Source of the DNA: Sphingomonadales bacterium 28-55-16
Lineage (GTDB): Bacteria; Pseudomonadota; Alphaproteobacteria; Sphingomonadales; Sphingomonadaceae
Assembly: GCA_002278855.1 (NCBI GenBank)
Contig: NCGG01000003.1
Location: forward strand, 158,847 to 222,846
Reading direction: 5' to 3'
DNA: 64,000 bases
Below the pieces are notes generated by a model. It was given only the letters and a program-made list of their open reading frames with translations, was not told the DNA's origin and made no database searches. The position numbers were made by a program, and so were the translations under genes. Shown here piece after piece: positions 25,961 through 34,525 of this stretch (positions are counted from its first letter, which is position 1; the number at the start of each line of letters is the position of its first letter).

Positions 25961-28633
25961 TTAGAACGTAAAGCTAAGTCCAATCGAAGCGCTCATACCG
26001 GGATCATATTGGTTATATATGATGCGGTTATCGCCCGACTGTTGGAACTCGCTATATTTTGTGCGTGTAAGGTTACGAAGTTCGATCTTCAGATCAGCTT
26101 CCTGCCCCGCAATTTTAATGCCCTGCCGTCCAACAAGATCTAACCGGAAGCCAGGGCGCTCAACGACATCTGGCTGCGGCGGTGTCCCATTGATACCACG
26201 GCTGGACACCCGATCACTGGAATAGGTCAACAAGAACGTCAACTGTGACAGCTTATCTGTATCCTCAATGCCAGCCTGGAAATTGACGATATGGTCGGAT
26301 TGACCCGTCAAAGCAGCACCATCGCGGAAATAGTCCGTAGCCTTGGTAGAAAATGCTCCGAAGAAGCTCGTTTTGTCGTCTGCCTGAACTTTCAGGCTTG
26401 ATTGTGTGTAGGTATAGTTGGCCACGAAAACCAAGCGACGCGTGGCGAAGAAATCGCCGCTACTCAGGTTGCTAAGATCAACATATTTCTGAACGTCGAT
26501 CTCGGCGCCATACAGCGAGGCTTCTGGCGCATTTGCGAACGATGTGGTGAAATCGTTGGTAACAAATGCCTCAATTGGGTTTTTGATCTTTTTGTAAAAT
26601 GCAGAAAATGAAAAACGCTGCTCTGGTGCGAAATAATATTCAAAGCGCGCCTCACCATTGTACAACTGGCTATCTACGAGCAACGGGTTACCACGATAAG
26701 CGCGGTTCGTGTCGGGATCAAAATAGGGCTGATTGATCAACTCACGAAACTGCGGACGCGCAATAGTTTTCGAACCACTGAAGCGCGCTTTCATTTGATC
26801 CGTCAGATCGACTGTGATCGTCGCAGCAGGCAACCAATATTCACGCGCCAAGTTTGTCGCCGCTCCGGACGCACCGGGTACATTGAATACTTGGATCGGA
26901 ACCACGGACTGCACCGCTTTTTCCCACCGAACGCCTGCGTCGATATTGACCATATCACCGATCTGGGCGTTGACTTTACCGTAGCCAGCCCATGTCCGCA
27001 ACTTAGCTTCAAAAGCTGGGTTGCCTTCATCGCCTTCAAACAGAGAAATTTTGTAGAAGTCGATAAGCTGAGGTGTCAGCAAAAGGTCGGTGCGAAGAAG
27101 ACCTACGCCTCCAGGCAAGCCATTCGCGTCGAAGAAAAATTCACGGCGCGAACTAATCCGGTCGGTGTCCGAATAGGCATTACCAACCGTAATTCCGATA
27201 TCAGGCGTAAGTTTATACGTTACGTCGACACCGCCAGAGATAAGCTCTTCTGTTAGCTTCGAAAAAATGACCCGCGCGTCGCCACGGTTACGGTTAAGAA
27301 CGTTAACGAAATACGCCCCAGTCGGATCAGCCGCCGCATTGGTTCGAACATATTCTGTCGACAATTCATAAGGTGCATCACGCTGCGATTTTGCATAGGC
27401 GCTGCGTACCTCAATCCGAAGATCGGGCGACACTTTGAATTCGCCAACCATCTGCGTATCAACCAGTTGCCGTTCATACCACGCGGTTTTCTGACGCATC
27501 ACGTCGGCGCTAGATTTGTCCAAGTTGCCGAGGCTTAAACGACCCTGCTTAATGGTGTCGTGAATATAGAGGTTGGTCCAGCGAAGTTTGTTTTCACCAA
27601 ATTCAAATCCAAGGCCAAGCAGACCATTCGCGACCATACGTTGATCCGTACTAACCTGATGAAAATCTGATTCCGTCGTAGCTAGGTTAGCAGACGCGGA
27701 ACGCTGCTGAATGGTGTCACGCGTCGACCATTTGTTGCTGTATCCGCCACCGGCGATAACGCCGAGTTGCGAAGCACCGACATCAAAAGTCTTGCCACCG
27801 GAAAATGATAGCGAACCATTTGCAGGTAGCTTTGTATCCCGCTGCAATATCCCATTACGACCAGTGACGATGCCTTTAGCAACGTCTTGGACGTTTACTC
27901 TATTTGAGCTGAGCCGCTCACCGCTCGCGAGGAAGCTCTGCAGTGCGGGTGTTAAATCCCGATTAGCATTGGTGTACCCCGACCAATCAGACGAGCTGCC
28001 ATAATAAGTGTAACCCAGACGTCCCGTGGTTTCGCTGTCGCCGGAGATCGTGCCCCCGATGGTGAAAAACGGATCGCGCGGTGTTGCCTTGGTTGTCAAA
28101 TTGATCACACCGCCGCCAAATTCACCAGGGTAGTTCGCAGAATAGCTTTTTTGCACCAATGATGAAGCGATTACGCCCGTTGGAAATAGATCAAGCGGAA
28201 CAACGCGCTTCAAAGGCTCGGGGCTTGGCAGCGGCGAACCGTTCAATAAAGCGAGTGAATAGCGATCGCCAAGACCGCGCACATATACATAACCGTTACC
28301 AACGACGCTAAGCCCCGTTACACGGCCCAACGCGCCGGCAATATTGCCCTCGCCTGTCCGCGCAATATCCGCGCTCGAAAGCACGGAAACAACCTGCGGT
28401 GAAGACTTTGCAATGTTCCGGTCAAGATACCCACGGACCACAATTTCGCCGCCCGGTACCGATACTTCGGTTTCCTCTTCAGGCTGGGTAACTTCCGCTG
28501 CCGCAGGCTCTGCAGCTGCTGCTTGCTGGGTTTCAGCTGGAGTTGGCTCCGCCGTTTGCGCAAGCGCCATATTTGGCGCGACGAGCGCGGTTGTAAAGAG
28601 CAGCAGGCTTGCACGCCTAAATGAATACGACAT
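25961..28633 (-). CDS. TonB-dependent outer-membrane receptor (first)
   Basis: I start at 28633 (MSYSFRRASLLLF), which gives a signal peptide cut near NMALAQ; an upstream in-frame ATG (28702) has no export signal. The 890-residue protein has an Ala/Pro/Glu-rich linker, a TonB-box-like GEIVVRG, a plug domain (PQVVSVLSSADIARTGEGNI, GLGDRYSLALLNG, YPGEFGGGVINLTTK) and a large barrel ending in SIGLSFTF, with the C-terminal Phe used for barrel assembly. It imports an unknown ligand using TonB energy. It follows the surface-lipoprotein gene by 79 bp on the same strand, so the two should work together. The next gene downstream is the secretion operon on the same strand. Confidence 0.9.
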   Translation of the reverse strand: MSYSFRRASLLLFTTALVAPNMALAQTAEPTPAETQQAAAAEPAAAEVTQPEEETEVSVPGGEIVVRGYLDRNIAKSSPQVVSVLSSADIARTGEGNIAGALGRVTGLSVVGNGYVYVRGLGDRYSLALLNGSPLPSPEPLKRVVPLDLFPTGVIASSLVQKSYSANYPGEFGGGVINLTTKATPRDPFFTIGGTISGDSETTGRLGYTYYGSSSDWSGYTNANRDLTPALQSFLASGERLSSNRVNVQDVAKGIVTGRNGILQRDTKLPANGSLSFSGGKTFDVGASQLGVIAGGGYSNKWSTRDTIQQRSASANLATTESDFHQVSTDQRMVANGLLGLGFEFGENKLRWTNLYIHDTIKQGRLSLGNLDKSSADVMRQKTAWYERQLVDTQMVGEFKVSPDLRIEVRSAYAKSQRDAPYELSTEYVRTNAAADPTGAYFVNVLNRNRGDARVIFSKLTEELISGGVDVTYKLTPDIGITVGNAYSDTDRISSRREFFFDANGLPGGVGLLRTDLLLTPQLIDFYKISLFEGDEGNPAFEAKLRTWAGYGKVNAQIGDMVNIDAGVRWEKAVQSVVPIQVFNVPGASGAATNLAREYWLPAATITVDLTDQMKARFSGSKTIARPQFRELINQPYFDPDTNRAYRGNPLLVDSQLYNGEARFEYYFAPEQRFSFSAFYKKIKNPIEAFVTNDFTTSFANAPEASLYGAEIDVQKYVDLSNLSSGDFFATRRLVFVANYTYTQSSLKVQADDKTSFFGAFSTKATDYFRDGAALTGQSDHIVNFQAGIEDTDKLSQLTFLLTYSSDRVSSRGINGTPPQPDVVERPGFRLDLVGRQGIKIAGQEADLKIELRNLTRTKYSEFQQSGDNRIIYNQYDPGMSASIGLSFTF

Positions 28634-28712
28634 TGGATTTTCCCTATTTCCTATTGAAAAAGGGTGGAGCGGGCCCATGCGGCCGCGCTCCACCCAAATC
28701 ATGGCTCGCAGC

Positions 28713-30326
28713 TTAGTATGTAGGCAGCGAGGTGCAGAGGCCTGTCAGGCTCGTACCCAAGGTTGCGGTGGCACTGTTACATGTCCAACCAGCGTACCAA
28801 GTGTCAGTCGCGTCTTTTACGGCACCAATATAATTTGTGTTCGTAAAGAACGAGCTGAATGTGGTTGGGTTCGTACCAACAACTGCTGTTTCGTTCGCAC
28901 CATTGATAAACACTGACGAGAAGCTTGTTGTGAAAGCGCCGTTGTTGTTGTTCGTGCCGGTACCGAAGATCGTAGCAACCTGCTCTGCGGTATATGCACT
29001 TGGAGCCGTTCCTGAACCCAAATATTTTGTCGCGTTGCACTGCAATACCACCGAACGCGTGGTCAGCGTTGCTGGTGTTGTTCCCGTACCGTTCATGCGA
29101 ATACACTCATTATTGGGCGTGGCGATGATGCCGTTGACCAAAGTTGTGTCGGAGTTTCCGCGGAACAAGGTCGCTGCAAGGTCGTTGCTTTCATTGTCCG
29201 GCGAACTTTGCGACTGCAGACCCGTGAAGTTCACAATCCGCATTGTGCTCCGCGGCGTGTTATCTTCTGCACCGTTGCTGTCAAATTCCATCAATGCATC
29301 GCCCTTACCAGCACGCTGGATAAGCAAAGCAAATTGGATATTGGCTTGAGCGCCCGTGTCGATGTCAAGGCTGTCATCATCCGCGCCGGTTGCAACATAA
29401 TATTTCATGTTGATCGCGCCGCCGAAAAATTCAACGCCATCGTCTGAGCTGTTGTGCGATTGAAGGTGATCAATCGTCGTGCCCGTACCGATGCTCTCAG
29501 TCGTTAGTGACTGCAGTTCCTTACCAGCACCAAGGACAAAGCCTGAGTAGCGGATTTGGACATAGCTCAAACGGCCCGCGTTATAGGCGTTATCTGTACC
29601 GCCAAAGATCGCCTTATCAGCAGAACCTTCGGTGTCACGCTCACAGGTGTTTCCAGCGACCGAACCATAGTTACAATCAGTCGTAATACCGCGGCCCATG
29701 AGAACGACGCCGCCCCACTGACCTTGCGATGTGTCGGTATTGAAACCGGCGACATTGTCTTGGCTTGTAAAGATGATTGGGAGGCTAGCGGTGCCGATAG
29801 CGTTAATCTTGTTGCCGCGGTTAACAGCAATCCATGACTGACCAGTTGCACCGTATAGGATCACGCCTGGATCGATCGACAAAGTTACGTTTGTATCGGC
29901 CGTTAGTGGCGTGGTGCAACCGACAGTTGTCGATGTGTAAGGCGCTCCAGTCGTTGGCGCTGTAAAGCCGCCATCACAACCAACGTTGACGCGGCCATTG
30001 ATGGAATAAAGCACGCCAGCCAATTTCGGCAACGAGCTCGAAACCTTGATCAGGTTAGGCAATTGGCAAATCCGATACGAACCCGTTGGGCCAGAAATCG
30101 TTCCCGCGTTCGTCAAACCCTGAGGGTCAGCGATCGAAGGGCACGCACCCGCCGCAGTTACCGTTGCTGGCGGCGGTGGTGGTGGTGGTGGGGGTGGAGC
30201 GGCTGGGTTGTTAATAGTGATATTACCACCAGTGCCGGGCGACGCGATATCGTCTGCGCCACAACCAGTGACAAGGGCAGCTGCTGCTGTCGCATACACG
30301 ATGCCGCGCAATTTTGGGTTTAACAT
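28713..30326 (-). CDS. Asp/Thr-rich surface-lipoprotein candidate, beta-helix-like
   Basis: Start 30326 (MLNPKLRGIVYATAAAAL) gives a lipoprotein signal with lipobox ALVTGC. Next come a Gly/Asn linker and a run of ten prolines, then about 470 residues of short, regular strands rich in Asn, Thr, Gly and Asp (for example SHNSSDDGVEFFGG and TGADDDSLDIDTGAQAN), which suggests a right-handed beta-helix with metal-binding aspartates. Several cysteines are spread in pairs, consistent with disulfides outside the cytoplasm. I recognise no named family or catalytic site. It is the first gene of a two-gene unit with the TonB receptor, so it may bind or process that receptor's ligand. The adjoining type II system is a plausible exporter; this is inference. 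Confidence 0.75.
   Translation of the reverse strand: MLNPKLRGIVYATAAAALVTGCGADDIASPGTGGNITINNPAAPPPPPPPPPPATVTAAGACPSIADPQGLTNAGTISGPTGSYRICQLPNLIKVSSSLPKLAGVLYSINGRVNVGCDGGFTAPTTGAPYTSTTVGCTTPLTADTNVTLSIDPGVILYGATGQSWIAVNRGNKINAIGTASLPIIFTSQDNVAGFNTDTSQGQWGGVVLMGRGITTDCNYGSVAGNTCERDTEGSADKAIFGGTDNAYNAGRLSYVQIRYSGFVLGAGKELQSLTTESIGTGTTIDHLQSHNSSDDGVEFFGGAINMKYYVATGADDDSLDIDTGAQANIQFALLIQRAGKGDALMEFDSNGAEDNTPRSTMRIVNFTGLQSQSSPDNESNDLAATLFRGNSDTTLVNGIIATPNNECIRMNGTGTTPATLTTRSVVLQCNATKYLGSGTAPSAYTAEQVATIFGTGTNNNNGAFTTSFSSVFINGANETAVVGTNPTTFSSFFTNTNYIGAVKDATDTWYAGWTCNSATATLGTSLTGLCTSLPTY
30170..30199 (+). repeat. GGN trinucleotide repeat encoding the proline run
   Basis: On the plus strand a tract of GGC/GGT/GGG triplets codes, in the minus-strand lipoprotein, for ten consecutive prolines. 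Length changes by one triplet would keep the frame and alter the hinge length. Confidence 0.7.
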
Positions 30327-30358
30327 TCTGAATCTCCGCAACAATAAAAACTTGCCCG

Positions 30359-30387
30359 ATTATAGGCAGATGCAACGGACCAGTGAC
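30359..30387 (-). promoter_or_regulatory. Promoter candidate for the lipoprotein/receptor unit
   Basis: A perfect TATAAT lies on the minus strand at 30364-30359. Seventeen bases upstream is GTCACT (30387-30382), a poor -35 match. The leader would be about 25-30 nt. An inverted repeat GCGGCT/AGCCGC (around 30419-30436), flanked by two TGACAT words, lies further upstream and could bind a regulator. Confidence 0.4.
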
Positions 30388-30539
30388 GAATCAACATTAG
30401 GCCCCACCCGTTGACATAGCGGCTAATAAGAGCCGCCTGTGACATGGATATGCGCATCACATTGCAGTTGAGAGAATCTTTTGCGTCAGTAATATTACAA
30501 CCCGTAAATCACGGGCCTTACGCGGCATGAGTAGAATTT

Positions 30540-30569
30540 AAAAAAAAAGCGAGCCGTCAGACCCGCCTT
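30540..30569 (-). terminator. Intrinsic terminator reading on the minus strand
   Basis: GCGGGTC (30566-30560) pairs with GGCTCGC (30555-30549) around a TGAC loop, with two wobble pairs, and is followed by nine T residues on the minus strand. Outer A-T and G-T pairs extend the stem. It must end a transcript that begins between here and the second receptor, since the lipoprotein promoter lies further downstream. Confidence 0.6.
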
Positions 30570-30607
30570 ATATATGCTATTTATTAGGACATTGATTGGA
30601 ACGGGGT

Positions 30608-30769
30608 TTACCGCGTCGCGACGCGCCTCTGCAGGCTTGCATAAGCCTTACGCGCAGCTACCTTTGAATTCATGACACGGCAATCTGCCAAAACCAAGTC
30701 GACACTGTCGCTGCTTTCAAATGCGGCTTTAAAAACCTTCAGCACTTCACCGACTGATGACGAAATATT
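30608..30769 (-). other. Possible short gene, gene remnant or small RNA
   Basis: A minus-strand frame runs from just after a stop (30772-30770) to TAA at 30608 and would encode up to 53 residues, including EVLKVFKAAFESSDSVDLVL and a basic C-terminal tail RKAYASLQRRVATR. The only conventional starts are GTG 30745 or an internal ATG; no ribosome site is obvious. A TTGATA (30791-30786), 16 bp, AATATT (30769-30764) promoter precedes it and the T-run terminator follows 40 bp later. So a roughly 215-nt transcript is likely, either a small RNA, a leaderless peptide, or the tail of a decayed gene. I recognise no family. Confidence 0.3.
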
Positions 30770-30770
30770 T

Positions 30771-30799
30771 CAGACTTAAAACTGCTATCAAAATCACAC
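30771..30799 (+). promoter_or_regulatory. Degenerate PHO-box-like repeats before the second receptor
   Basis: CAGACTT (30771), CTGCTAT (30782) and ATCACAC (30793) are spaced by exactly 11 bp. Matches to CTGTCAT/CTGTCAC are only four or five of seven. The location, about 75-100 bp upstream of the receptor start, is right for PhoB control. Confidence 0.25.
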
Positions 30800-30872
30800 A
30801 ATAAACGCATGAAACCACCGCACACCGTCCCTAGACGCCCGCTTGTAACCGCATACAGGGAAGGAAATATCC

Positions 30873-33086
30873 ATGCGTAAACTTTCAATCTTACTTCTAA
30901 CAGGCGCAGCTTTCGCGTCAGTTCCAGCAATGGCGCAACAAAACACTGCCCCAGCCGCCGCAGACGCGGAAGAGCAAGTTATCGTTGTCTTCGGCAAGGG
31001 CGAAACCCGCCAGGTGCAAGAAGTGTCCAGCAAAGAGCTTTTGATCCTTGCACCGGGCACCAGCCCTTTGAAGGCAATCGAAAAGCTCCCTAGTGTGAAT
31101 TTCCAGTCAGCTGACCCATTCGGCACCTATGAATGGTCAAGCCGCGTGTCGATCCGCGGGTTCAACCAGAACCAGCTTGGTTATACACTTGACGGGATCC
31201 CGCTGGGTGATTCCTCTTATGGAAACAACAATGGTCTTCACATCGGCCGCGCGATTATTTCGGATAATATCGGCGTAACCAGAGTGTCGCAGGGTTCGGG
31301 CTCGATCGGAACGCAAGCAACCAACAACCTTGGCGGTACGCTTGAATTCTTCTCTGCAGATAACAGCAATGGTTTTGGCGCAGATGCTAACCTGACCTAT
31401 GGTTCGGAAAACACGATGCGCGCGTTTACCCGCGTGAACTTCGGCGAAGCAGGCGGCCTTCGTGGCTTTGTATCAGGCGTGTATCACAAAGCTGACAAAT
31501 GGAAGGGCGGCGGCGAGCAGAAAAACTGGCAAGTCAATGCTAAGGCGATTGTCCCTGTAGGCGACGCTGAATTTGATGCCTATTTTTCTTATTCCGATCG
31601 CGCAGAACAGGATTATCAGGACCTCTCGCTCGAGATGATTAATCGTCTTGGTTATGATCATGATAACTTCTTCCCCAATTATGCAACGGCGATTGCGGCT
31701 GCGCGGGGTGTATTTGTTGCTCCAATCAATAACCTCGATGACAGCTATTATGATGCATCAGGATTGCGGAAAGACTTGTTGACCGCTTATGGGTTAACTG
31801 CCCCACTCGGCGACAATGTCACCTTTAAGGTAAAGGGCTATTATCATAACAATAGCGGCCAAGGCACATGGGGAACACCTTATGTCCCCAGCCCAAATGG
31901 CGTTCCGATGTCGGCGCGCACCACTGAATATGACATTCAACGTGGCGGCGTATTCGGTTCGCTGAATACCCAAGTCGGTGACCATGATATTACGGTTGGC
32001 GGCTGGTACGAGCACAATGATTTCACGCAAGCACGTCGTTTTTATGCGTATGAAAGCAACACTGTTCCTGGACTTGACCACACAAAGTTCCTAACAAATC
32101 CATTCTTCACCCAGTGGTTGTTCGATTTCAATACCGACACGCTGCAATATTATGTGCAAGACAAGATCAGCCTTGGCGATCTAACGATCAACCTTGGCTG
32201 GAAGGGTTTCCAGGTTAACAATGAATCCAACCCGCGTATTCAAGGGTCGTTGTCTGCTGGCGCAATCAAGTCACAAGATTGGTTCCAACCGCATGTCGGC
32301 GCTGCTTATAAGGTAAGCGATAAGGCCGAAGTGTTTGGTGGGTTCACGCAAGTCACGCGTGCATTTGTATCTTCTGCAACCAGCGGTCCTTTCGCCACAA
32401 CGCAGGCTGGGTTTAACGCGCTTATCGCCCGTGGGCTCAAGCCAGAAGGTTCAGATACCTTTGAGCTTGGTGCGCGATACAATGACAACGTATTCAACGG
32501 CGTAATTGCAGTTTACTCCGTCAATTTCCGTAACCGCTTGTTGGGTGTACAGACTGGTGCAGGAATTGTTGGCAACCCTGCCATTCTGCAAAACGTCGGT
32601 AACGCCCGGTCGGTTGGTTTTGAAGCAGCCGGCGACGTTCGCCTCGGTGGCGGCATGACCTTGTTCGCGTCATACAGCTACACGGGCGCGACCTATGAGG
32701 ACAACGTCATCACGCCAACGGCAACAATCGCCATTAAGGGCAAGGAAGTTGTCGATACGCCAAAGCATCTGCTGCGCGGCGAATTTGCCTATGACAGTGA
32801 TACGATCTTCGGACGCATCGGTGCCAATTATATGAGCAAGCGTTACTTCACCTATCTCAATGATCAATCCGTGCCTGCACGGGTTCTGTTCGATGCAACA
32901 TTGGGCTATCGCTTTGATGCGGGACTGCGTACGCCACTGGAACTCCAGTTGAACGCCGTTAACTTGCTCGATAAGCAATATGTGTCGACCATCGGTTCGA
33001 ATGGTTTCGGCAATAGTGGTGATAACCAGACGTTGCTCGCTGGCTCGCCCCAGCAGTTCTTTGTAACGTTGAAGGCCGGCTTCTGA
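30873..33086 (+). CDS. TonB-dependent receptor paired with a phosphodiesterase
   Basis: The 737-residue receptor has a signal peptide cut at VPAMAQ, a TonB-box-like EQVIVVFGKGE, a plug domain (PLKAIEKLPSVNFQSADPFG, SRVSIRGFNQNQLGYTLDGI, GSIGTQATNNLGGTLEF) and a barrel ending in FFVTLKAGF with terminal Phe. GAGGGAAGGAA-like purines precede the ATG. The stop TGA overlaps the ATG of the phosphodiesterase gene (TGATG), so the two are made together. The ligand is therefore probably an organophosphate or the product released by that enzyme. It is not closely similar to the first receptor in its plug. Confidence 0.9.
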   Translation: MRKLSILLLTGAAFASVPAMAQQNTAPAAADAEEQVIVVFGKGETRQVQEVSSKELLILAPGTSPLKAIEKLPSVNFQSADPFGTYEWSSRVSIRGFNQNQLGYTLDGIPLGDSSYGNNNGLHIGRAIISDNIGVTRVSQGSGSIGTQATNNLGGTLEFFSADNSNGFGADANLTYGSENTMRAFTRVNFGEAGGLRGFVSGVYHKADKWKGGGEQKNWQVNAKAIVPVGDAEFDAYFSYSDRAEQDYQDLSLEMINRLGYDHDNFFPNYATAIAAARGVFVAPINNLDDSYYDASGLRKDLLTAYGLTAPLGDNVTFKVKGYYHNNSGQGTWGTPYVPSPNGVPMSARTTEYDIQRGGVFGSLNTQVGDHDITVGGWYEHNDFTQARRFYAYESNTVPGLDHTKFLTNPFFTQWLFDFNTDTLQYYVQDKISLGDLTINLGWKGFQVNNESNPRIQGSLSAGAIKSQDWFQPHVGAAYKVSDKAEVFGGFTQVTRAFVSSATSGPFATTQAGFNALIARGLKPEGSDTFELGARYNDNVFNGVIAVYSVNFRNRLLGVQTGAGIVGNPAILQNVGNARSVGFEAAGDVRLGGGMTLFASYSYTGATYEDNVITPTATIAIKGKEVVDTPKHLLRGEFAYDSDTIFGRIGANYMSKRYFTYLNDQSVPARVLFDATLGYRFDAGLRTPLELQLNAVNLLDKQYVSTIGSNGFGNSGDNQTLLAGSPQQFFVTLKAGF

Positions 33087-34420
33087 TGAAGTCTGCTTTG
33101 CTGATCGGCAGCGCGCTCCTTGCGAGTGCGCTGCCGTCAGCAGCCTTGGCTGAGCCAGTGCTGCTGATTTCGATCGACGGCTTGCAGCCCGCAGATATCA
33201 TTCAAGCAGAGCAGCGGGGGATTGACGCTCCCAACCTAAAAAGGTTTGTAGCCGAGGGAAGCTATGCTGCGGCAGTGCGCGGTATATTGCCGACTATTAC
33301 CTATCCAAGCCACGCAACGCTGCTCACTGGCGCAAGCCCTTCACGACATGGTATCGTGGGCAATAACAGCTTTGATCCGCTGCAAATCAATCAAGGCGGG
33401 TGGTTTTGGTTTGCCAGCGATTTTAAAGTTCCAACGCTTTGGGATGTTGCCGCCAAGGCAAAGCTGACGACAGCAAATGTCCATTGGCCAGTCAGCGTCG
33501 GGGCCAGAGCCATCACATGGAATATCCCGCAAATCTGGCGTACGGGCCACAATGACGACGCCAAGCTCGTCAAGGCATTGGCAACGCCAGGATTGATTGA
33601 GTCTTTGGAAGCCAGCCTGGGAACATATGCGCCGGGTATCGATGAAAGCATTCAAGGCGATGAAACCCGTGGCCAGTTTGCTGCTGCGCTCATTGCGCGC
33701 GAAAAGCCCTATTTTACGACCGTCTACTTAACTGCCCTTGACCATGAACAGCATGAAAAGGGTCCTGACACATCAGCCGCGCATGCGGTTCTGTCTCGGA
33801 TTGACGCAGTTGTTGGTAAAATTATCGCTGCACAGATGCTGGCACATCCAGACAGCGTCATTGCCGTTGTGTCTGACCATGGTTTTTCCAAAGTTGATAC
33901 TGAAGTCAATTTGTATCGCGCCTTCATTGATGCAGGTTTGATCGAGATTGATGCCAGCGGCAAAATCAAAAATTGGGAGGCCAGCCCTTGGAACTCCGGC
34001 GGGTCATCGGCTGTTATTTTGAAGCGGCCATCTGATCCGGCTTTGGTTGCGCGCGTTGCCAAGCTTTTGGCCGAACTGAAGGCTGACCCGAAAAACCGCA
34101 TATCCGACATCGCGACGGCAGCTCAGGTTGCCCAGATGGGTGGTAATCCAGATGCAAGTTTCTACGTCGGATTCGCACCTAACGCTTATGCGGGCGGATT
34201 TAAGGGTGGAAGCGCACCTTTGATTAGTCCTTCCGGCAGCAACGGTATGCACGGCTATTTCCCCATGGATCGGTCGATGCTTTCAAGCTTCATGATCATG
34301 GGCAAAGGGGTGCCTAAGGGCCGCAATCTCGGCGAAATTGACATGCGTGCTATCGCGCCAACACTTGCACAAGCCATGGGCCTAACTCTTCCCGATGCGG
34401 AGGTCGCTGCACTTAAATAA
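33086..34420 (+). CDS. Secreted type I phosphodiesterase / nucleotide pyrophosphatase
   Basis: The 444-residue protein has a signal peptide ending near AALAEP and the alkaline-phosphatase-superfamily layout of nucleotide pyrophosphatase/phosphodiesterases. Metal ligands and nucleophile appear as Asp in LLISIDGLQPAD, Thr in ILPTITYPSHATLLTG, Asp and His in TALDHEQHEKGP, the Asp-His pair in VVSDHGFSK and His in SNGMHGYFP. It hydrolyses phosphodiester or pyrophosphate bonds in the periplasm or outside the cell; the exact substrate is unknown. It is coupled to the TonB receptor in front. An inverted repeat and a PHO-box-like element follow the stop. Confidence 0.92.
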   Translation: MKSALLIGSALLASALPSAALAEPVLLISIDGLQPADIIQAEQRGIDAPNLKRFVAEGSYAAAVRGILPTITYPSHATLLTGASPSRHGIVGNNSFDPLQINQGGWFWFASDFKVPTLWDVAAKAKLTTANVHWPVSVGARAITWNIPQIWRTGHNDDAKLVKALATPGLIESLEASLGTYAPGIDESIQGDETRGQFAAALIAREKPYFTTVYLTALDHEQHEKGPDTSAAHAVLSRIDAVVGKIIAAQMLAHPDSVIAVVSDHGFSKVDTEVNLYRAFIDAGLIEIDASGKIKNWEASPWNSGGSSAVILKRPSDPALVARVAKLLAELKADPKNRISDIATAAQVAQMGGNPDASFYVGFAPNAYAGGFKGGSAPLISPSGSNGMHGYFPMDRSMLSSFMIMGKGVPKGRNLGEIDMRAIAPTLAQAMGLTLPDAEVAALK

Positions 34421-34423
34421 AAC

Positions 34424-34475
34424 GGTAGGTGGCATAAGCGATGGAAAGAAAACTGTCATCGTTTTGCCACCTACC
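34424..34475. repeat. Long inverted repeat between phosphodiesterase and plcP
   Basis: GGTAGGTGGCA (34424-34434) and TGCCACCTACC (34465-34475) are perfect 11 bp arms. After one unpaired T, AAGCGATG pairs with CATCGTTT (one wobble), leaving a 13-nt loop, so the RNA stem has about 19 pairs. No U-run follows. It may separate expression of the flanking genes or be a protein-binding dyad. Confidence 0.65.
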
Positions 34476-34481
34476 TGACCC
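34453..34481 (+). promoter_or_regulatory. PHO-box-like triple repeat upstream of plcP
   Basis: CTGTCAT (34453), TTGCCAC (34464) and CTGACCC (34475) are spaced by exactly 11 bp; the first is a perfect PhoB half-site, the second matches five of seven and the third is weaker. It lies 45-75 bp before the plcP-like start, with CATACAT (34499-34505) as a possible -10 element. It overlaps the inverted repeat, so part of the resemblance could come from that. Confidence 0.55.
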
Positions 34482-34525
34482 ATCCGTCGGCTAGGCCGCA
34501 TACATCTGGTAGGGGGTATAGGCAG

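Larger units (their letters stand above)
30327..30872. other. 546 bp gap between divergent receptor units
   Basis: The gap holds, from left to right, the lipoprotein promoter, the GCGGCT/AGCCGC inverted repeat, a minus-strand terminator (30540-30569), a short minus-strand reading frame (30608-30769) and weak PHO-like repeats before the second receptor. No plus-strand gene is supported in it. Confidence 0.6.

Noticed and set aside
30411..30445. PHO box for the lipoprotein/receptor unit
   Set aside because: Two TGACAT words exist, but their spacing is 28 bp and no 11 bp repeat partner is present.
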